Source: an uncultured Muribaculum sp.
GTDB taxonomy: Bacteria; Bacteroidota; Bacteroidia; Bacteroidales; Muribaculaceae
DNA length: 64,000 bases
Assembly: GCA_910589555.1 (NCBI GenBank)
Contig: CAJUTE010000002.1
Location: 1 to 64,000, forward strand
Reading direction: 5' to 3'
Part shown: piece after piece, positions 1-8,001 of the stretch
Position numbering within the stretch: the first letter of the stretch is position 1
Layout: each line of letters opens with the position of its first letter
Program-made: the position numbers and the translations under genes
Notes under the pieces: generated by a model
Database searches by the model: none
What the model saw: the letters and a program-made list of their open reading frames with translations, nothing else
Told to the model about the DNA's origin: nothing

Positions 1-159
1 CGTCACTACCGGTTTCGGGGATACGCATTCATTCCCCTTACGCTCCGAGGGCTCCCGACGGTCCGCCCTTCTTCACATACCTAAGCCTTAAGACAAATAA
101 GGATTGCGGCAGTACTCTTGCGGTTCACACCGACAAGATCATTGCCGCATCCGCATATA

Positions 160-2394
160 TTATTTCTTTTCGAGGAGAAGGGTGAGGGTGTTGAAGTTGG
201 CAGCCGCGTCGATGATGGCGAGCATCTTGTCCCAGTGGGAGGATGGCATATCTACATTAGGTAGCTCGATAGTCACGTTCACCAGGAGTTTTCCGTCGGA
301 AATCTTGGCGGTCGATGTGAAGCTGCCCGCTTCATTTACCACTTTTGAGTTCAATTTTGCCAACGATGACGCCGGGACTGTATAGCCTTGCGGCAACTCT
401 ATGGAAATGTTGGTGATATTGTCCTGCGGATAGGAGAGGAGTATGTTGTCGCCGGGGAGTCGTTTACGTTGCGAAGGCGCTATCTCAGGCTGTTTGCCTA
501 TGAGATTTCCTATGTTCAGGGTCAGGTTTCGTCCTGCCTTTTTCACGATACCATCCATTACATAGTCAACTGAATATGATATGGCGGAAGAGTCGGGACA
601 CATTCCTATGCCGGCGGCGATGACGTCATAGTCCTTGAACTCTTTGGGTGCCGAGCCATGATAGTCGGTGGTGAGTTCGCGTAATCTGTCGGCTTGCTCC
701 TTTGACTGGTCGGCATCACGCTCCATTCTTGCCTGCTTGTCCTTCTTCTTCTCTTTTCGCAGCATCTGCGGGTCGGCAACCACTCCGTCGCGGTTCAGAT
801 ATTCCAGATATGCGTTCAGGAGATTGTCGGAAGTGAGGATTGAACCGGCGGCATCTTTTGAAGCTCCGAAAGCATCCACGCGGCGGTTGATGTTCATGTC
901 GGTGCCGTCGATTGAGGCTGTCACGGTCACGATGCGGCGGTTGTCGTAGGGTGAGTTCTGTGGCACGGTAAACCGGCGGTCTTCCGCTTCGCGTTCTTTT
1001 TTGGAGAGCTTGCGGTCATGGGCGAACATCGCCTGCTGTCCTTGGAGTGACGGCAGGATCTCGGATGAGGAATTGTAGCCACGGAATGCGTTGGAGTAAA
1101 ATTGTTTGGTGTCGGGAAGATACACGAAATACCATACATCGGCATAATTCGTCAGGCTGTCGATTGACACGTGGTTGCGTGGCGCCACCACACCTTTGCG
1201 TATATTCTTTATGTCAGCTTGGCGGAATGCGGCATCCAGCTCGTTGACGAAATCGCCCGGATAATAACGGTATTTTCCGGTCATATAGCTGAACACAAGC
1301 AGATTGTAGATGTATTCGGCAGTCTGTGCCTGAGTCCATTCTCCATCCTTGAACTTTTTCTTTACCGTCTTCATTGGATTCCCTTTGACATCGGAGAGCT
1401 GTTTTTTTACTGACATTGTCATATCGGGAAAATTTTCCAACCGCTCGATGCGGTCGGCGATTACTGTGGTTGCGGCATCGGGATTTGCCTGCACACCGTC
1501 TTTACGGGCAAATTTCGGAGTGTATTGGTCAAAGCGGCGGTTGTAGATGAGCATTTCGATGTGTGGCGACTGTATTGCCGAGCTGTAGAGCATCTGCGGT
1601 TCCGCATCAAGGGGTTGAGATATTTCACCGGTGATGATGAAATCTTTGTCGGGACCCTGCTTTACCGAGAGTTCAGGTGCTCCGTTGCGCTGCCGGTACA
1701 CGGTGGTCAGGTCATCGTCGATCTTGCAGTTTATCGTGTAGGAAAGCACCGGATAATCTTTTCTGAGCATTATGTCGATGGCTTCAGGCTGGATATTTTT
1801 CAATGCCGTGTGGGTGAAGAGGAATATGTCGAGTTTGTCGCCAACCTCAAGCCCCGGCACGGCAAGTTTCTGCCTGTCGGCATTGTTCTCTTTCTTTTGC
1901 TGCGACAGAATCACGAAATCATCGGTGGGCACTTCGACAATTTTTCCGTCAGGTTTTATGATGCGGACTCCGAGCACATATTTACGTTCATCTTTCTCTT
2001 GGAAAAACCAGTCGCTTGATCCTGCTTTCACGGGCATGTCATATTCGGAAAATTCTTCCAGCGCCGCCTTGTCATTGATGAGGACAAGAGTGCGCATATA
2101 GTCGTCCATGTTTATCAACGCCACTTTTTTCAGGGGAATCAAAGATGCATTGCGGTCAAATCCTATGCCTGTCTTTTTCTTGGCGGAAATATCTTTATGA
2201 GCCGCGAGCACCACCGCCGATTCATTTTTGTACTTTTCCGGGACTGCCGGAGGAGTGATGAATTGCGGAAGCGAATCAGCCCATACCTCGGCACGTACTC
2301 TTGCCGAGTACTCCTTATAATCTGATGCCTTATCAGCGAGCGCTTGCATTGAGCATACTGCTGTCAGAATGATGGAAATGATTGTTTTTTTCAT
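160..2394 (-). CDS. Exported DUF3857-type protein with a degenerate transglutaminase-like domain
   Basis: The 744-residue product has a signal peptide (about residues 1-20, ending MQALA). Residues 60-300 resemble the DUF3857 region that precedes bacterial transglutaminase-like domains, including the typical VPGLEVGDKLDIFLF segment near 179. The region that should hold the catalytic Cys (about 370-425) reads YYPGDF where active relatives have RYGDC. I see no Cys there, only a His at 408 and a D-V-W near 419, so it is probably not a working cysteine hydrolase. It lies 12 bp downstream of a related gene with an intact triad (2407-4296), most likely in one operon. The substrate is unknown. A periplasmic or surface location is inferred from the signal peptide. 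The family assignment is fairly secure; the loss of activity is an inference from the missing Cys. Confidence 0.7.
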   Translation of the reverse strand: MKKTIISIILTAVCSMQALADKASDYKEYSARVRAEVWADSLPQFITPPAVPEKYKNESAVVLAAHKDISAKKKTGIGFDRNASLIPLKKVALINMDDYMRTLVLINDKAALEEFSEYDMPVKAGSSDWFFQEKDERKYVLGVRIIKPDGKIVEVPTDDFVILSQQKKENNADRQKLAVPGLEVGDKLDIFLFTHTALKNIQPEAIDIMLRKDYPVLSYTINCKIDDDLTTVYRQRNGAPELSVKQGPDKDFIITGEISQPLDAEPQMLYSSAIQSPHIEMLIYNRRFDQYTPKFARKDGVQANPDAATTVIADRIERLENFPDMTMSVKKQLSDVKGNPMKTVKKKFKDGEWTQAQTAEYIYNLLVFSYMTGKYRYYPGDFVNELDAAFRQADIKNIRKGVVAPRNHVSIDSLTNYADVWYFVYLPDTKQFYSNAFRGYNSSSEILPSLQGQQAMFAHDRKLSKKEREAEDRRFTVPQNSPYDNRRIVTVTASIDGTDMNINRRVDAFGASKDAAGSILTSDNLLNAYLEYLNRDGVVADPQMLRKEKKKDKQARMERDADQSKEQADRLRELTTDYHGSAPKEFKDYDVIAAGIGMCPDSSAISYSVDYVMDGIVKKAGRNLTLNIGNLIGKQPEIAPSQRKRLPGDNILLSYPQDNITNISIELPQGYTVPASSLAKLNSKVVNEAGSFTSTAKISDGKLLVNVTIELPNVDMPSSHWDKMLAIIDAAANFNTLTLLLEKK

Positions 2395-2406
2395 ATAAGA
2401 AACGTG

Positions 2407-4296
2407 TTAATGATTTGTTATAGAGAGTTCGATCTGATTTTTGCAGGCGTTTTCCCATTGCGCGAGGCTCTTGTTCCACCCGTCTATATCTTGGATGGCT
2501 ATCATGGGATCGGTGATCTCCACACTCTTCCGCATGATGACGGTGTTGGCTGCCGGAGCTGAGAAATCACAAGAAAATACGGCATGAGGAGTTGTGGTGG
2601 AGAAGCTCTCGGGAAGATGGGTGAGCTTTACGCCGGGAGGTAATGTGAGGACGGATTCACGCACTATCCTGCCGCGTCCCGGCAAGCGATAGGGCGATTG
2701 CCGGTCATGATTGTCGATGCGGTCAAGCGACACGCCGTTCTGAGCATTCAGCTCAATGTATATCGCCTGTTCTGCGGTGGTGACAGCCTCGGAATTTTCG
2801 ATCGGGGCTTCAATCACGGCTATACCTGATGATGGGCTGACTTGTTTTGTGAGCGACTCAACCGAAATGGAGCTGCGCCGCAGCGGCACAAGGTCTATCG
2901 CCATATTCTCGTCGATATATTTTTCGCCCTTGGCGCTGTAGATCGACAGATACGCTTCCTTGAAGTCGCCGCTCAGGGTGCGTGTCGCTGTTCCGTGAAG
3001 GCTTTTAAGATCAGGCGAGAGTGTGTAGTTGTAATTGACCGAGTCGGTGGCGGTAGCCGCAGGAGTGAGGCGCGGCACTCGTATCATCGTGTAATTTCCG
3101 TCGCTGTTTTCGGGCAGAAGGATTGCGTCCTTGCCTTGTATCGCCTCCGGGATGTGAGCGGCGGCAATGTATTCGTTGGTCGCGTCAAGATATAGCGTGT
3201 CGCCATTCTCGACAGCCACGCAGATGCTATGGTCGGTGGCGGCAAGCGACGGCGTCTCGGCGATGTTGAATCCTATATTGTTGGTGCCTATGACAGCGGC
3301 TTTTGCGTCAATCCCTTCGTGTTGCAGTAATGTTGCCAGGAGGAGAGCCATACCCTTGCAGTCGCCGTAGCGCTTCCGCAGCACCTCGGCGGGTGTGTCG
3401 GGGCGGTGTCCGCTTTCTCCCTCCTCATAAGCCACATAACGAATGTTTTTCTGTACCCATGAGTAGATTCTTTCGAGTTTCTGCCGAGGTGACAGTGAGT
3501 TGCCTTCGCTGCAATATACATTCTCTTTCAGAAATGTGTCGATCCCGGGTATGTCGGTGTCGACGCGGCTTATGTCGACGTGCCACCGGCAAAGGTCGTC
3601 GAGTGTGGGGAACCATCCTTTGATGAGAAGTATCGGGCGATAGAGAAACGGATTGGGCGTTCTGAATTCATCGGCGGCATTGATTGTGCCCTCAAGATTG
3701 TTGAGTTCATAGATGTACACGCGTGAACCGTCGGGCAGTTCTTCCATGCGGCGGCTTATTCCGGAGGAGCCGTCGGGAGTGAAATTGTGCTCCTCCACTG
3801 TTATGCCGGAATAATCGGGCGGAATGATTATCCGTGTCTCCTTGTGTTTGACGGGATATTGATTGGAGAGGTGGAGGAATGAGAACATTGCCGGATCGGT
3901 GACGGTGCGCTCAAATTGAACCTTGCTCTTTTTGCCGGGACCGTCGAGTTTCATGTCGAAATAGCACACGCGGTTGTCATCGTGAAACACATTGCGCGAC
4001 GGAGCACTTTCATAACGCGCTTTTCCCTTGCCTGACGCTTTGTCAAGTTTCATGACATCATTGTAGAAAACCGCAGGCTGGATCTGTTCGCCGTAGCGGG
4101 TCGCTTCATAAATGTGTGAAATATGGTTTTTCACGCAGGCGGGATTATTGCCTTTGGGAGGGATGAATTGCCATGTTTCGGTACCGTCAATCAACATCAC
4201 GTTGTCCTTGGGATGTGACATGGCGGTGAGATAAGCAAATGTCAGGATAACCCAAAAGCATCTCCGCCCTATTGACGCAGATGTTGCAAATTTCAT
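2407..4296 (-). CDS. Exported transglutaminase-like protein (DUF3857 + Transglut_core), intact triad
   Basis: The 629-residue protein has a hydrophobic N-terminus (about 13-27) that could be a signal peptide. A DUF3857-like beta region spans about 40-260. The transglutaminase-like core follows: RYGDCKG puts the catalytic Cys at 313, DHSICV gives His356 and LYLDATN gives Asp371, the order expected of the papain-like fold. In bacteria such proteins are often predicted amidases or proteases rather than true transglutaminases; the substrate cannot be read from sequence. It is the first gene of a minus-strand pair with 160-2394. A minus-strand promoter-like site lies in the 37-bp repeat at 4416-4452, giving a leader of about 115 bases that contains a nine-G run (4358-4366). 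Confidence 0.78.
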   Translation of the reverse strand: MKFATSASIGRRCFWVILTFAYLTAMSHPKDNVMLIDGTETWQFIPPKGNNPACVKNHISHIYEATRYGEQIQPAVFYNDVMKLDKASGKGKARYESAPSRNVFHDDNRVCYFDMKLDGPGKKSKVQFERTVTDPAMFSFLHLSNQYPVKHKETRIIIPPDYSGITVEEHNFTPDGSSGISRRMEELPDGSRVYIYELNNLEGTINAADEFRTPNPFLYRPILLIKGWFPTLDDLCRWHVDISRVDTDIPGIDTFLKENVYCSEGNSLSPRQKLERIYSWVQKNIRYVAYEEGESGHRPDTPAEVLRKRYGDCKGMALLLATLLQHEGIDAKAAVIGTNNIGFNIAETPSLAATDHSICVAVENGDTLYLDATNEYIAAAHIPEAIQGKDAILLPENSDGNYTMIRVPRLTPAATATDSVNYNYTLSPDLKSLHGTATRTLSGDFKEAYLSIYSAKGEKYIDENMAIDLVPLRRSSISVESLTKQVSPSSGIAVIEAPIENSEAVTTAEQAIYIELNAQNGVSLDRIDNHDRQSPYRLPGRGRIVRESVLTLPPGVKLTHLPESFSTTTPHAVFSCDFSAPAANTVIMRKSVEITDPMIAIQDIDGWNKSLAQWENACKNQIELSITNH

Positions 4297-4357
4297 GAGG
4301 AAATGTATTTGGTGGATATAATAAGTTGGTTTATATTTCTTTAGCTCTGAAAGAAAT

Positions 4358-4366
4358 GGGGGGGGG
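4358..4366. repeat. Nine-G homopolymer between divergent genes
   Basis: There are nine consecutive G on the plus strand (C on the minus strand), between the minus-strand transglutaminase gene (start 4296) and the plus-strand gene at 4492. If the promoter in the 37-bp repeat is used, the run lies in the leader of the minus-strand transcript. Such runs can slip during replication; no alternative length is visible in one sequence. Confidence 0.6.
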
Positions 4367-4415
4367 TAGAAGAGAGGCTATAGTCATCGGCACAGGAGTA
4401 TTAGGTGGTTATTCG

Positions 4416-4452
4416 CAAATATAATCAAAGATTTCGATTTAATGAAAAATAT
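4416..4452 (-). repeat. 37-bp dispersed direct repeat, copy 1, with a minus-strand promoter
   Basis: It matches 7208-7244 in 36 of 37 positions and in the same orientation. Read on the minus strand it contains TTTC, 20 bases, then TATATTTG, a good fit to the Bacteroidetes -33/-7 consensus (TTTG, 19-21 bases, TAnnTTTG). Both copies lie upstream of a minus-strand gene (ATG at 4296 here, 7058 for copy 2). The spacer between the boxes is also conserved, so the repeat is more than two promoter boxes. Confidence 0.65.
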
Positions 4453-4477
4453 AAAGTAGAAAATGATGGCAAATTAT

Positions 4478-4485
4478 TATCTTTG
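4478..4485 (+). promoter_or_regulatory. TATCTTTG -7 box in front of the 4492 gene
   Basis: TATCTTTG fits the Bacteroidetes -7 consensus TAnnTTTG. The proposed ATG is only six bases further on, so the transcript would have almost no leader. No clear TTTG is seen at -33. This site is the reason for preferring the start at 4492 over 4405. Confidence 0.5.
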
Positions 4486-4491
4486 TGTATA

Positions 4492-5259
4492 ATGTCACAT
4501 AACGGTTTTACAAAAAAGGATCTTGATGAGCTAAGACGCTATTCGTTGAAATTGCGGCTTGCCGTTGTTGGAACTACTTGCTTTATAATCGCAGCAATGT
4601 GGTTGCTTTTCAAATATTATGCCGAGGTGAAAGAAAAGCATCGGCAGGAGGAAATTGCACGCTTTGAGGAAGACTCCCGCAGGATACAGTCGGAAATTGC
4701 TGAGCACGATAGACTCATCAGGCTTGAGAGGGAACGACAACTATATGTTGCAGAATCGATAAAGATTGCTAAAATGCCTATATACACCATTGCAGAAGTG
4801 CATGAATTGGTGAAATCAAAGACCCCGTCATATTCGTGGAAATATCTGTGGCGGAAGGATAATGACAATTGGATTGTGTGCTATATGCGGGAATATGGCG
4901 GAAAGCACCATTGGTTTATGCGTCGGTTTAATCCGACAATAAGGGAGTTTGACCGTGAAATTGAGGTGATGCCACAACAAATTGTAAGCCGAGACCTCAG
5001 CAATATTGATCGTCAAAAATACTGTGTGAAGGAAAAACCTCAAAACTATTTTATTGAAGATATATTCGGCAATTTGAGGTATCATGAAGATGGTTATTCG
5101 ACAGAACTATGGAGACGCATAAAACATGGTTATAATATACCATCGACATCGCGTCCGCCTTCGGTAAAAAATCGGATTACCAGATATGACGACTACGAGG
5201 ATTTTGACGATTATTATTACGACAATGAAGAAGATATACGGTTATACTATGGGAGATGA
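4492..5259 (+). CDS. Unrecognised single-pass membrane protein with coiled coil
   Basis: I do not recognise this 255-residue protein. A short N-terminal tail is followed by one membrane segment (about 23-41) and a charged, heptad-like stretch rich in Glu, Arg and Lys (about 42-88) that should form a coiled coil. A soluble part follows with many Trp and Tyr (WKYLWRKDNDNWIVC near 116) and a very acidic, Tyr-rich C-terminus (DDYEDFDDYYYDNEED). The reading frame is open back to 4405, but that extension runs through the 37-bp repeat and the TATCTTTG promoter box, so I place the start at 4492. It converges on the small membrane gene at 5263-5643 with a three-base gap, and both lie in an A+T-rich islet. 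Confidence 0.55.
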   Translation: MSHNGFTKKDLDELRRYSLKLRLAVVGTTCFIIAAMWLLFKYYAEVKEKHRQEEIARFEEDSRRIQSEIAEHDRLIRLERERQLYVAESIKIAKMPIYTIAEVHELVKSKTPSYSWKYLWRKDNDNWIVCYMREYGGKHHWFMRRFNPTIREFDREIEVMPQQIVSRDLSNIDRQKYCVKEKPQNYFIEDIFGNLRYHEDGYSTELWRRIKHGYNIPSTSRPPSVKNRITRYDDYEDFDDYYYDNEEDIRLYYGR

Positions 5260-5262
5260 ATG

Positions 5263-5643
5263 TCAATAAATTGCCCAGAATATAGTGAATGAAATTATGA
5301 TGGCGGCAATGCAAAGGCGAATAACGATAGAGTTTCCTCTTTTAATATGTTCCATTGCTGATAATGTGCGCTCAAGCTCGTCGAGATTGATTTTTCTGAC
5401 GTTTCTGCGATATCTGTTGGTGCTTGGTGATGGGCTACGGTAGCGATGGTGATGAGTAGGAATTAGATGCGCGTTATTTTGTAGAGGATAATGTTCTTCC
5501 TCCATGTGGATGTTTTCATCTGGCTCATCTAAATGCTCTTCGGATGAATAATGGTCTCCACTCAAGGTAGTCCCATCAGAGTAAGAATAATCCACCCACA
5601 TATCGTGTGTGGGATTGCCGTTATATTCGCTAAAGTTGTCCAT
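5263..5643 (-). CDS. Small tail-anchored membrane protein of unknown function
   Basis: The 126-residue protein is hydrophilic for about 105 residues, with a Glu/Asp/His-rich first half and a basic Arg/Ser/Pro patch (about 64-85). It ends in one hydrophobic segment (about 106-125, IVIRLCIAAIIISFTIFW), the layout of a tail-anchored protein. No known family was recognised. Its ATG overlaps the stop of the upstream 5643-7058 gene (TGATG), so the two are probably translationally coupled and work together. It faces the plus-strand membrane gene 4492-5259 tail to tail. Confidence 0.6.
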   Translation of the reverse strand: MDNFSEYNGNPTHDMWVDYSYSDGTTLSGDHYSSEEHLDEPDENIHMEEEHYPLQNNAHLIPTHHHRYRSPSPSTNRYRRNVRKINLDELERTLSAMEHIKRGNSIVIRLCIAAIIISFTIFWAIY

Positions 5644-7058
5644 CAGTATATAAGTTGTTTAATAGAATCACACCAAGAAAGATAATTTCGATGAAACAAT
5701 CTCTCAAAACCATATATTCCTGTATGATTAATACGAAGGTTACCTTGTGCTATTTTTTGTCGTTTATTTAATATTTCAGAGGCAAAGTATGCGAATACCT
5801 TATCAATGCAACCATCATATTGAACTGTATTAACCTTAATGACATACGTGCTTCTGGTTAAGTTTACATTTTCAAAGACAATTATTGTTATCCTAGGGGT
5901 AGATTTAATTGTGAAAATAAACGAATATTCAGTAACGTCAGCCCCGGATGCTGTCGTGCGTTGCTCGGTACAACACACGACCTTATACTCTTCAATCTGT
6001 AACGAACAAAGATAATCAAGATATTTGGATTTAAAATTCTTTATAATCGATTTTGTTTCTGATTTTGATATATCCCTACGCTGAACAGATTTTTTAGCCT
6101 CGCATTTTATTATGTCTGGCTGAGAAAGTCTTTGCTCTATTAATTTGATACATTCAGTAAGCGATAATGGAGATAAAACTTTGGTGATACGTCCATTTTT
6201 AGATTCAACATATATTGACGGCAATTGCTTAAATAAATATTGGGTTATATTTGAAAACACTCTTCTAGATTGTGCTGAATTGTAACGAAATGGCAAATGA
6301 CCATTTGTGCCGTCAGGAAATTTCGGGTGGTATAGCCATATATAGCCATCCATGAAATGAAGATATCTTGGTGATAAGAAAAATGTTCCTGTTAGAGGTG
6401 GATTTGGACTAGGTTTGAAATGCGAGTCAAATGTCAATAAATCCAAATGGCGTAATATTTTATTAGCCTTGATTAATCCTGCTTTAACGAAAAAGATAGG
6501 ATTGGAAACAATTCCGTCGTTAGTTAAGCGTTTAAGTAGGTTGTGAAGAGCCTTTTGAAGTTCAAAAATGCTATCGTTATCTGAAGTATCGTGAAAATCA
6601 TGTCTATAAACAAAATATGCAAGTAGAATATGCCATCTATTTATGAGAGGAGAATTGTAAAATTCACGAATGAAATGATGTATATTATTGACTCCAAATA
6701 CAGCCATTTCACTCCTAAAATCATTCAATTCAAAAACAGGTTCTCCAATATTGTATAAAAATTCTTCAAAATAACTAATTTCGGCATCTATAAGGTAGGG
6801 AATGTTGTAGATGCAACATTCTACTAATTCTTTTGTTTCTTTATCCGCAATATTTAGTTGCTGCTTAAGGAAATCAATGCCAAATGGTTTGAAATATGTT
6901 ATCCAAAAAAATTGCATAAATATGTATGCATTTATGTCAATACTATATGCTCCAGGGTGATTTTTAGAGTAAACTTTAAATGGAACGGTTACTTTAGAGC
7001 TTTGATGTACTGATTTTAGGCTGTAAAAATTGTCAAACTTATTAATTCCCATAGTCAA
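5643..7058 (-). CDS. Unrecognised 471-residue protein of the A+T-rich islet
   Basis: I cannot assign a family. The product has no signal peptide. Residues 1-230 are aromatic and mainly helical in appearance. A Lys/Ser-rich link (about 315-340, KSVQRRDISKSETKS) follows, and the C-terminal 120 residues look like a separate alpha/beta domain with alternating hydrophobic strands (EYSFIFTI, RITIIVFENVNLTRSTYVIKV). The gene is A+T rich compared with its neighbours. It overlaps the tail-anchored gene 5263-5643 by one base (TGATG). A promoter copy in the 37-bp repeat (7208-7244) lies about 150 bp upstream. A partner role in a small defence or surface module is possible but is only a guess. Confidence 0.6.
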   Translation of the reverse strand: MTMGINKFDNFYSLKSVHQSSKVTVPFKVYSKNHPGAYSIDINAYIFMQFFWITYFKPFGIDFLKQQLNIADKETKELVECCIYNIPYLIDAEISYFEEFLYNIGEPVFELNDFRSEMAVFGVNNIHHFIREFYNSPLINRWHILLAYFVYRHDFHDTSDNDSIFELQKALHNLLKRLTNDGIVSNPIFFVKAGLIKANKILRHLDLLTFDSHFKPSPNPPLTGTFFLSPRYLHFMDGYIWLYHPKFPDGTNGHLPFRYNSAQSRRVFSNITQYLFKQLPSIYVESKNGRITKVLSPLSLTECIKLIEQRLSQPDIIKCEAKKSVQRRDISKSETKSIIKNFKSKYLDYLCSLQIEEYKVVCCTEQRTTASGADVTEYSFIFTIKSTPRITIIVFENVNLTRSTYVIKVNTVQYDGCIDKVFAYFASEILNKRQKIAQGNLRINHTGIYGFERLFHRNYLSWCDSIKQLIY

Positions 7059-7207
7059 TTGTTAATGAAGAGTCCATGATAATTTAGGAATAAAGATTAC
7101 GCAAGGCAGTCAAAAGGTGATTTGGAGCAGTCTGTAGTTTATATGTATAACGCAAAAGTTCTGTACGATATTAATTCAAAATCTAATTATGGTGTAATTT
7201 ATAGGAC

Positions 7208-7244
7208 CAAATATAATCAAATATTTCGATTTAATGAAAAATAT
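7208..7244 (-). repeat. 37-bp dispersed direct repeat, copy 2, with a minus-strand promoter
   Basis: One mismatch separates it from 4416-4452. The minus strand again carries TTTC, 20 bases, TATATTTG, pointing at the 471-residue gene whose ATG is at 7058. Sequence on either side of the 37 bp is unrelated between the copies, so the match has sharp edges. Confidence 0.65.
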
Positions 7245-7316
7245 TCCGGAAAATCGGGAAAATTGCGAATAGATGGATACAATATATATAATATGAAATA
7301 TGGAATATGTATCCAA

Positions 7317-7332
7317 GTTTCCGTAAGGAAAC
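7317..7332 (+). repeat. Hairpin at the left end of the RAYT cassette
   Basis: This is a perfect six-pair stem GTTTCC/GGAAAC with loop GTAA, directly joined to the left outer inverted repeat. The hairpin joined to the right arm (8001-8016) has a different stem, GAATCC/GGATTC, that still pairs perfectly. Confidence 0.65.
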
Positions 7333-7375
7333 ATCAATCGGTAGCCGAGGGCCGAGCGTAGCGAGACCCTCGGAA
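7332..7375 (+). repeat. Outer inverted repeat, left arm (REP-like)
   Basis: These 44 bp are the exact reverse complement of 7958-8001. The arm itself folds: CCGAGGG (7345-7351) pairs with CCCTCGG (7367-7373). This is the arrangement of REP palindromes around REP-associated tyrosine transposase genes. Confidence 0.85.
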
Positions 7376-7390
7376 GATGTGTCAGAGATT

Positions 7391-7416
7391 TGTGATTCTG
7401 AAAGAATCATCTTAAT
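7391..7416 (+). repeat. Inner inverted repeat, left arm
   Basis: This 26-bp arm matches the reverse complement of 7917-7942 except at a few positions. It contains the hairpin GATTC-TGAAA-GAATC. In the partner the loop is kept while the middle stem pair is swapped, so pairing is preserved. Confidence 0.65.
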
Positions 7417-7443
7417 AAATTCGTCAATTCTGATATAATTTGG

Positions 7444-7451
7444 TATCTTTG
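7444..7451 (+). promoter_or_regulatory. TATCTTTG -7 box of the RAYT gene
   Basis: It fits TAnnTTTG and lies 15 bases before the ATG at 7467, a normal short leader. No clear -33 TTTG is visible. It lies between the inner left arm and the gene. Confidence 0.5.
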
Positions 7452-7466
7452 TCTAAAATCAATTCT

Positions 7467-7910
7467 ATGAGCTTTATACGACTCAATTACCACATTGTGT
7501 TTGCCACAAAACGACGCGAACCTACAATTGATCTTGCCAATGAGCGACGGGTATATGCGCTGCTGTTTTCAATAATGAAAAAATATGGAGCAACGGTTTT
7601 CCGAATAGGCGGAATGCCCGACCACGTTCATATCTGTGTGTCTATTCCGCCAACGATTGCGGTTTCAGATTTTGTCAAACACGTAAAGCGAGAGTCGAGC
7701 CTGGCGATTAAACAAAATTCAATATTGGCAAAATGGGACGGTTGGCAGAATGGTTCCGGGTGTTTTTCATATTCCAAAAATGATGTTGACAATATCGTTA
7801 ATTATATCAAAGGTCAAAAGGAGCATCATAGGAAAAGATCGTTTATCGATGAATATCGTGCATGGTTGATTGAGAATGGCGTAAGCTCCGATGAGCCGTA
7901 TTTTCCATGA
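7467..7910 (+). CDS. IS200-like Y1 transposase of the RAYT type
   Basis: The 147-residue protein has the HUH motif (HVH at 53-55 in MPDHVHICVS) and a candidate catalytic Tyr at 113 in NYIKGQKEHH, the signature of single-tyrosine IS200/IS605-type transposases (Transposase_17). These enzymes cut and rejoin single-stranded DNA at hairpins. I start it at MSFIRLNY because the -7 box ends 15 bases before this ATG; the frame extends back to 7440 only through the promoter. It stands alone, without a TnpB-like partner, between nested inverted repeats (7332-7416 and 7917-8001). That matches a REP-associated transposase rather than a classic insertion sequence. The gene appears intact. Confidence 0.85.
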   Translation: MSFIRLNYHIVFATKRREPTIDLANERRVYALLFSIMKKYGATVFRIGGMPDHVHICVSIPPTIAVSDFVKHVKRESSLAIKQNSILAKWDGWQNGSGCFSYSKNDVDNIVNYIKGQKEHHRKRSFIDEYRAWLIENGVSSDEPYFP

Positions 7911-7916
7911 TTGTTT

Positions 7917-7942
7917 ATTAAGATGAATCTTTCAGATTCATA
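7917..7942 (-). repeat. Inner inverted repeat, right arm
   Basis: This is the partner of 7391-7416. Its hairpin GAATC-TTTCA-GATTC is, on the other strand, GAATC-TGAAA-GATTC: the same loop as the left arm with the central stem pair inverted. It begins six bases after the transposase stop. Confidence 0.65.
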
Positions 7943-7957
7943 AATTATATTGCATCA

Positions 7958-8001
7958 TTCCGAGGGTCTCGCTACGCTCGGCCCTCGGCTACCGATTGAT
8001 G
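7958..8001 (-). repeat. Outer inverted repeat, right arm (REP-like)
   Basis: It is the exact reverse complement of 7332-7375 over 44 bp. It is followed directly by hairpin GAATCC-ATTC-GGATTC (8001-8016), the first unit of the tandem repeat. Confidence 0.85.

Larger units (their letters stand above)
7059..7466. other. Intergenic stretch between the islet and the RAYT gene
   Basis: No convincing gene is present; a 79-codon frame at 7122-7361 runs through repeats and has no protein-like character. The stretch holds the second 37-bp repeat (7208-7244), a palindrome GGATAC/GTATCC (7275-7280 with 7309-7314), a hairpin (7317-7332), the left outer arm (7332-7375), the left inner arm (7391-7416) and the RAYT promoter box (7444-7451). 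Confidence 0.7.

Noticed and set aside
1..159. Possible end of a gene at the left edge
   Set aside because: Short open frames run in from the edge on the plus strand, but none is long enough or recognisable enough to call.
4405..4491. Longer N-terminus for the membrane protein at 4492
   Set aside because: The extra 29 codons read through the 37-bp repeat and a -7 promoter box. The same peptide is encoded at 7209 only because the DNA repeat happens to be in the same frame.
7122..7361. A 79-codon open frame upstream of the RAYT gene
   Set aside because: It runs through the 37-bp repeat, two hairpins and the outer arm, with a biased Tyr/Asn content from A+T-rich DNA and no promoter or family resemblance.
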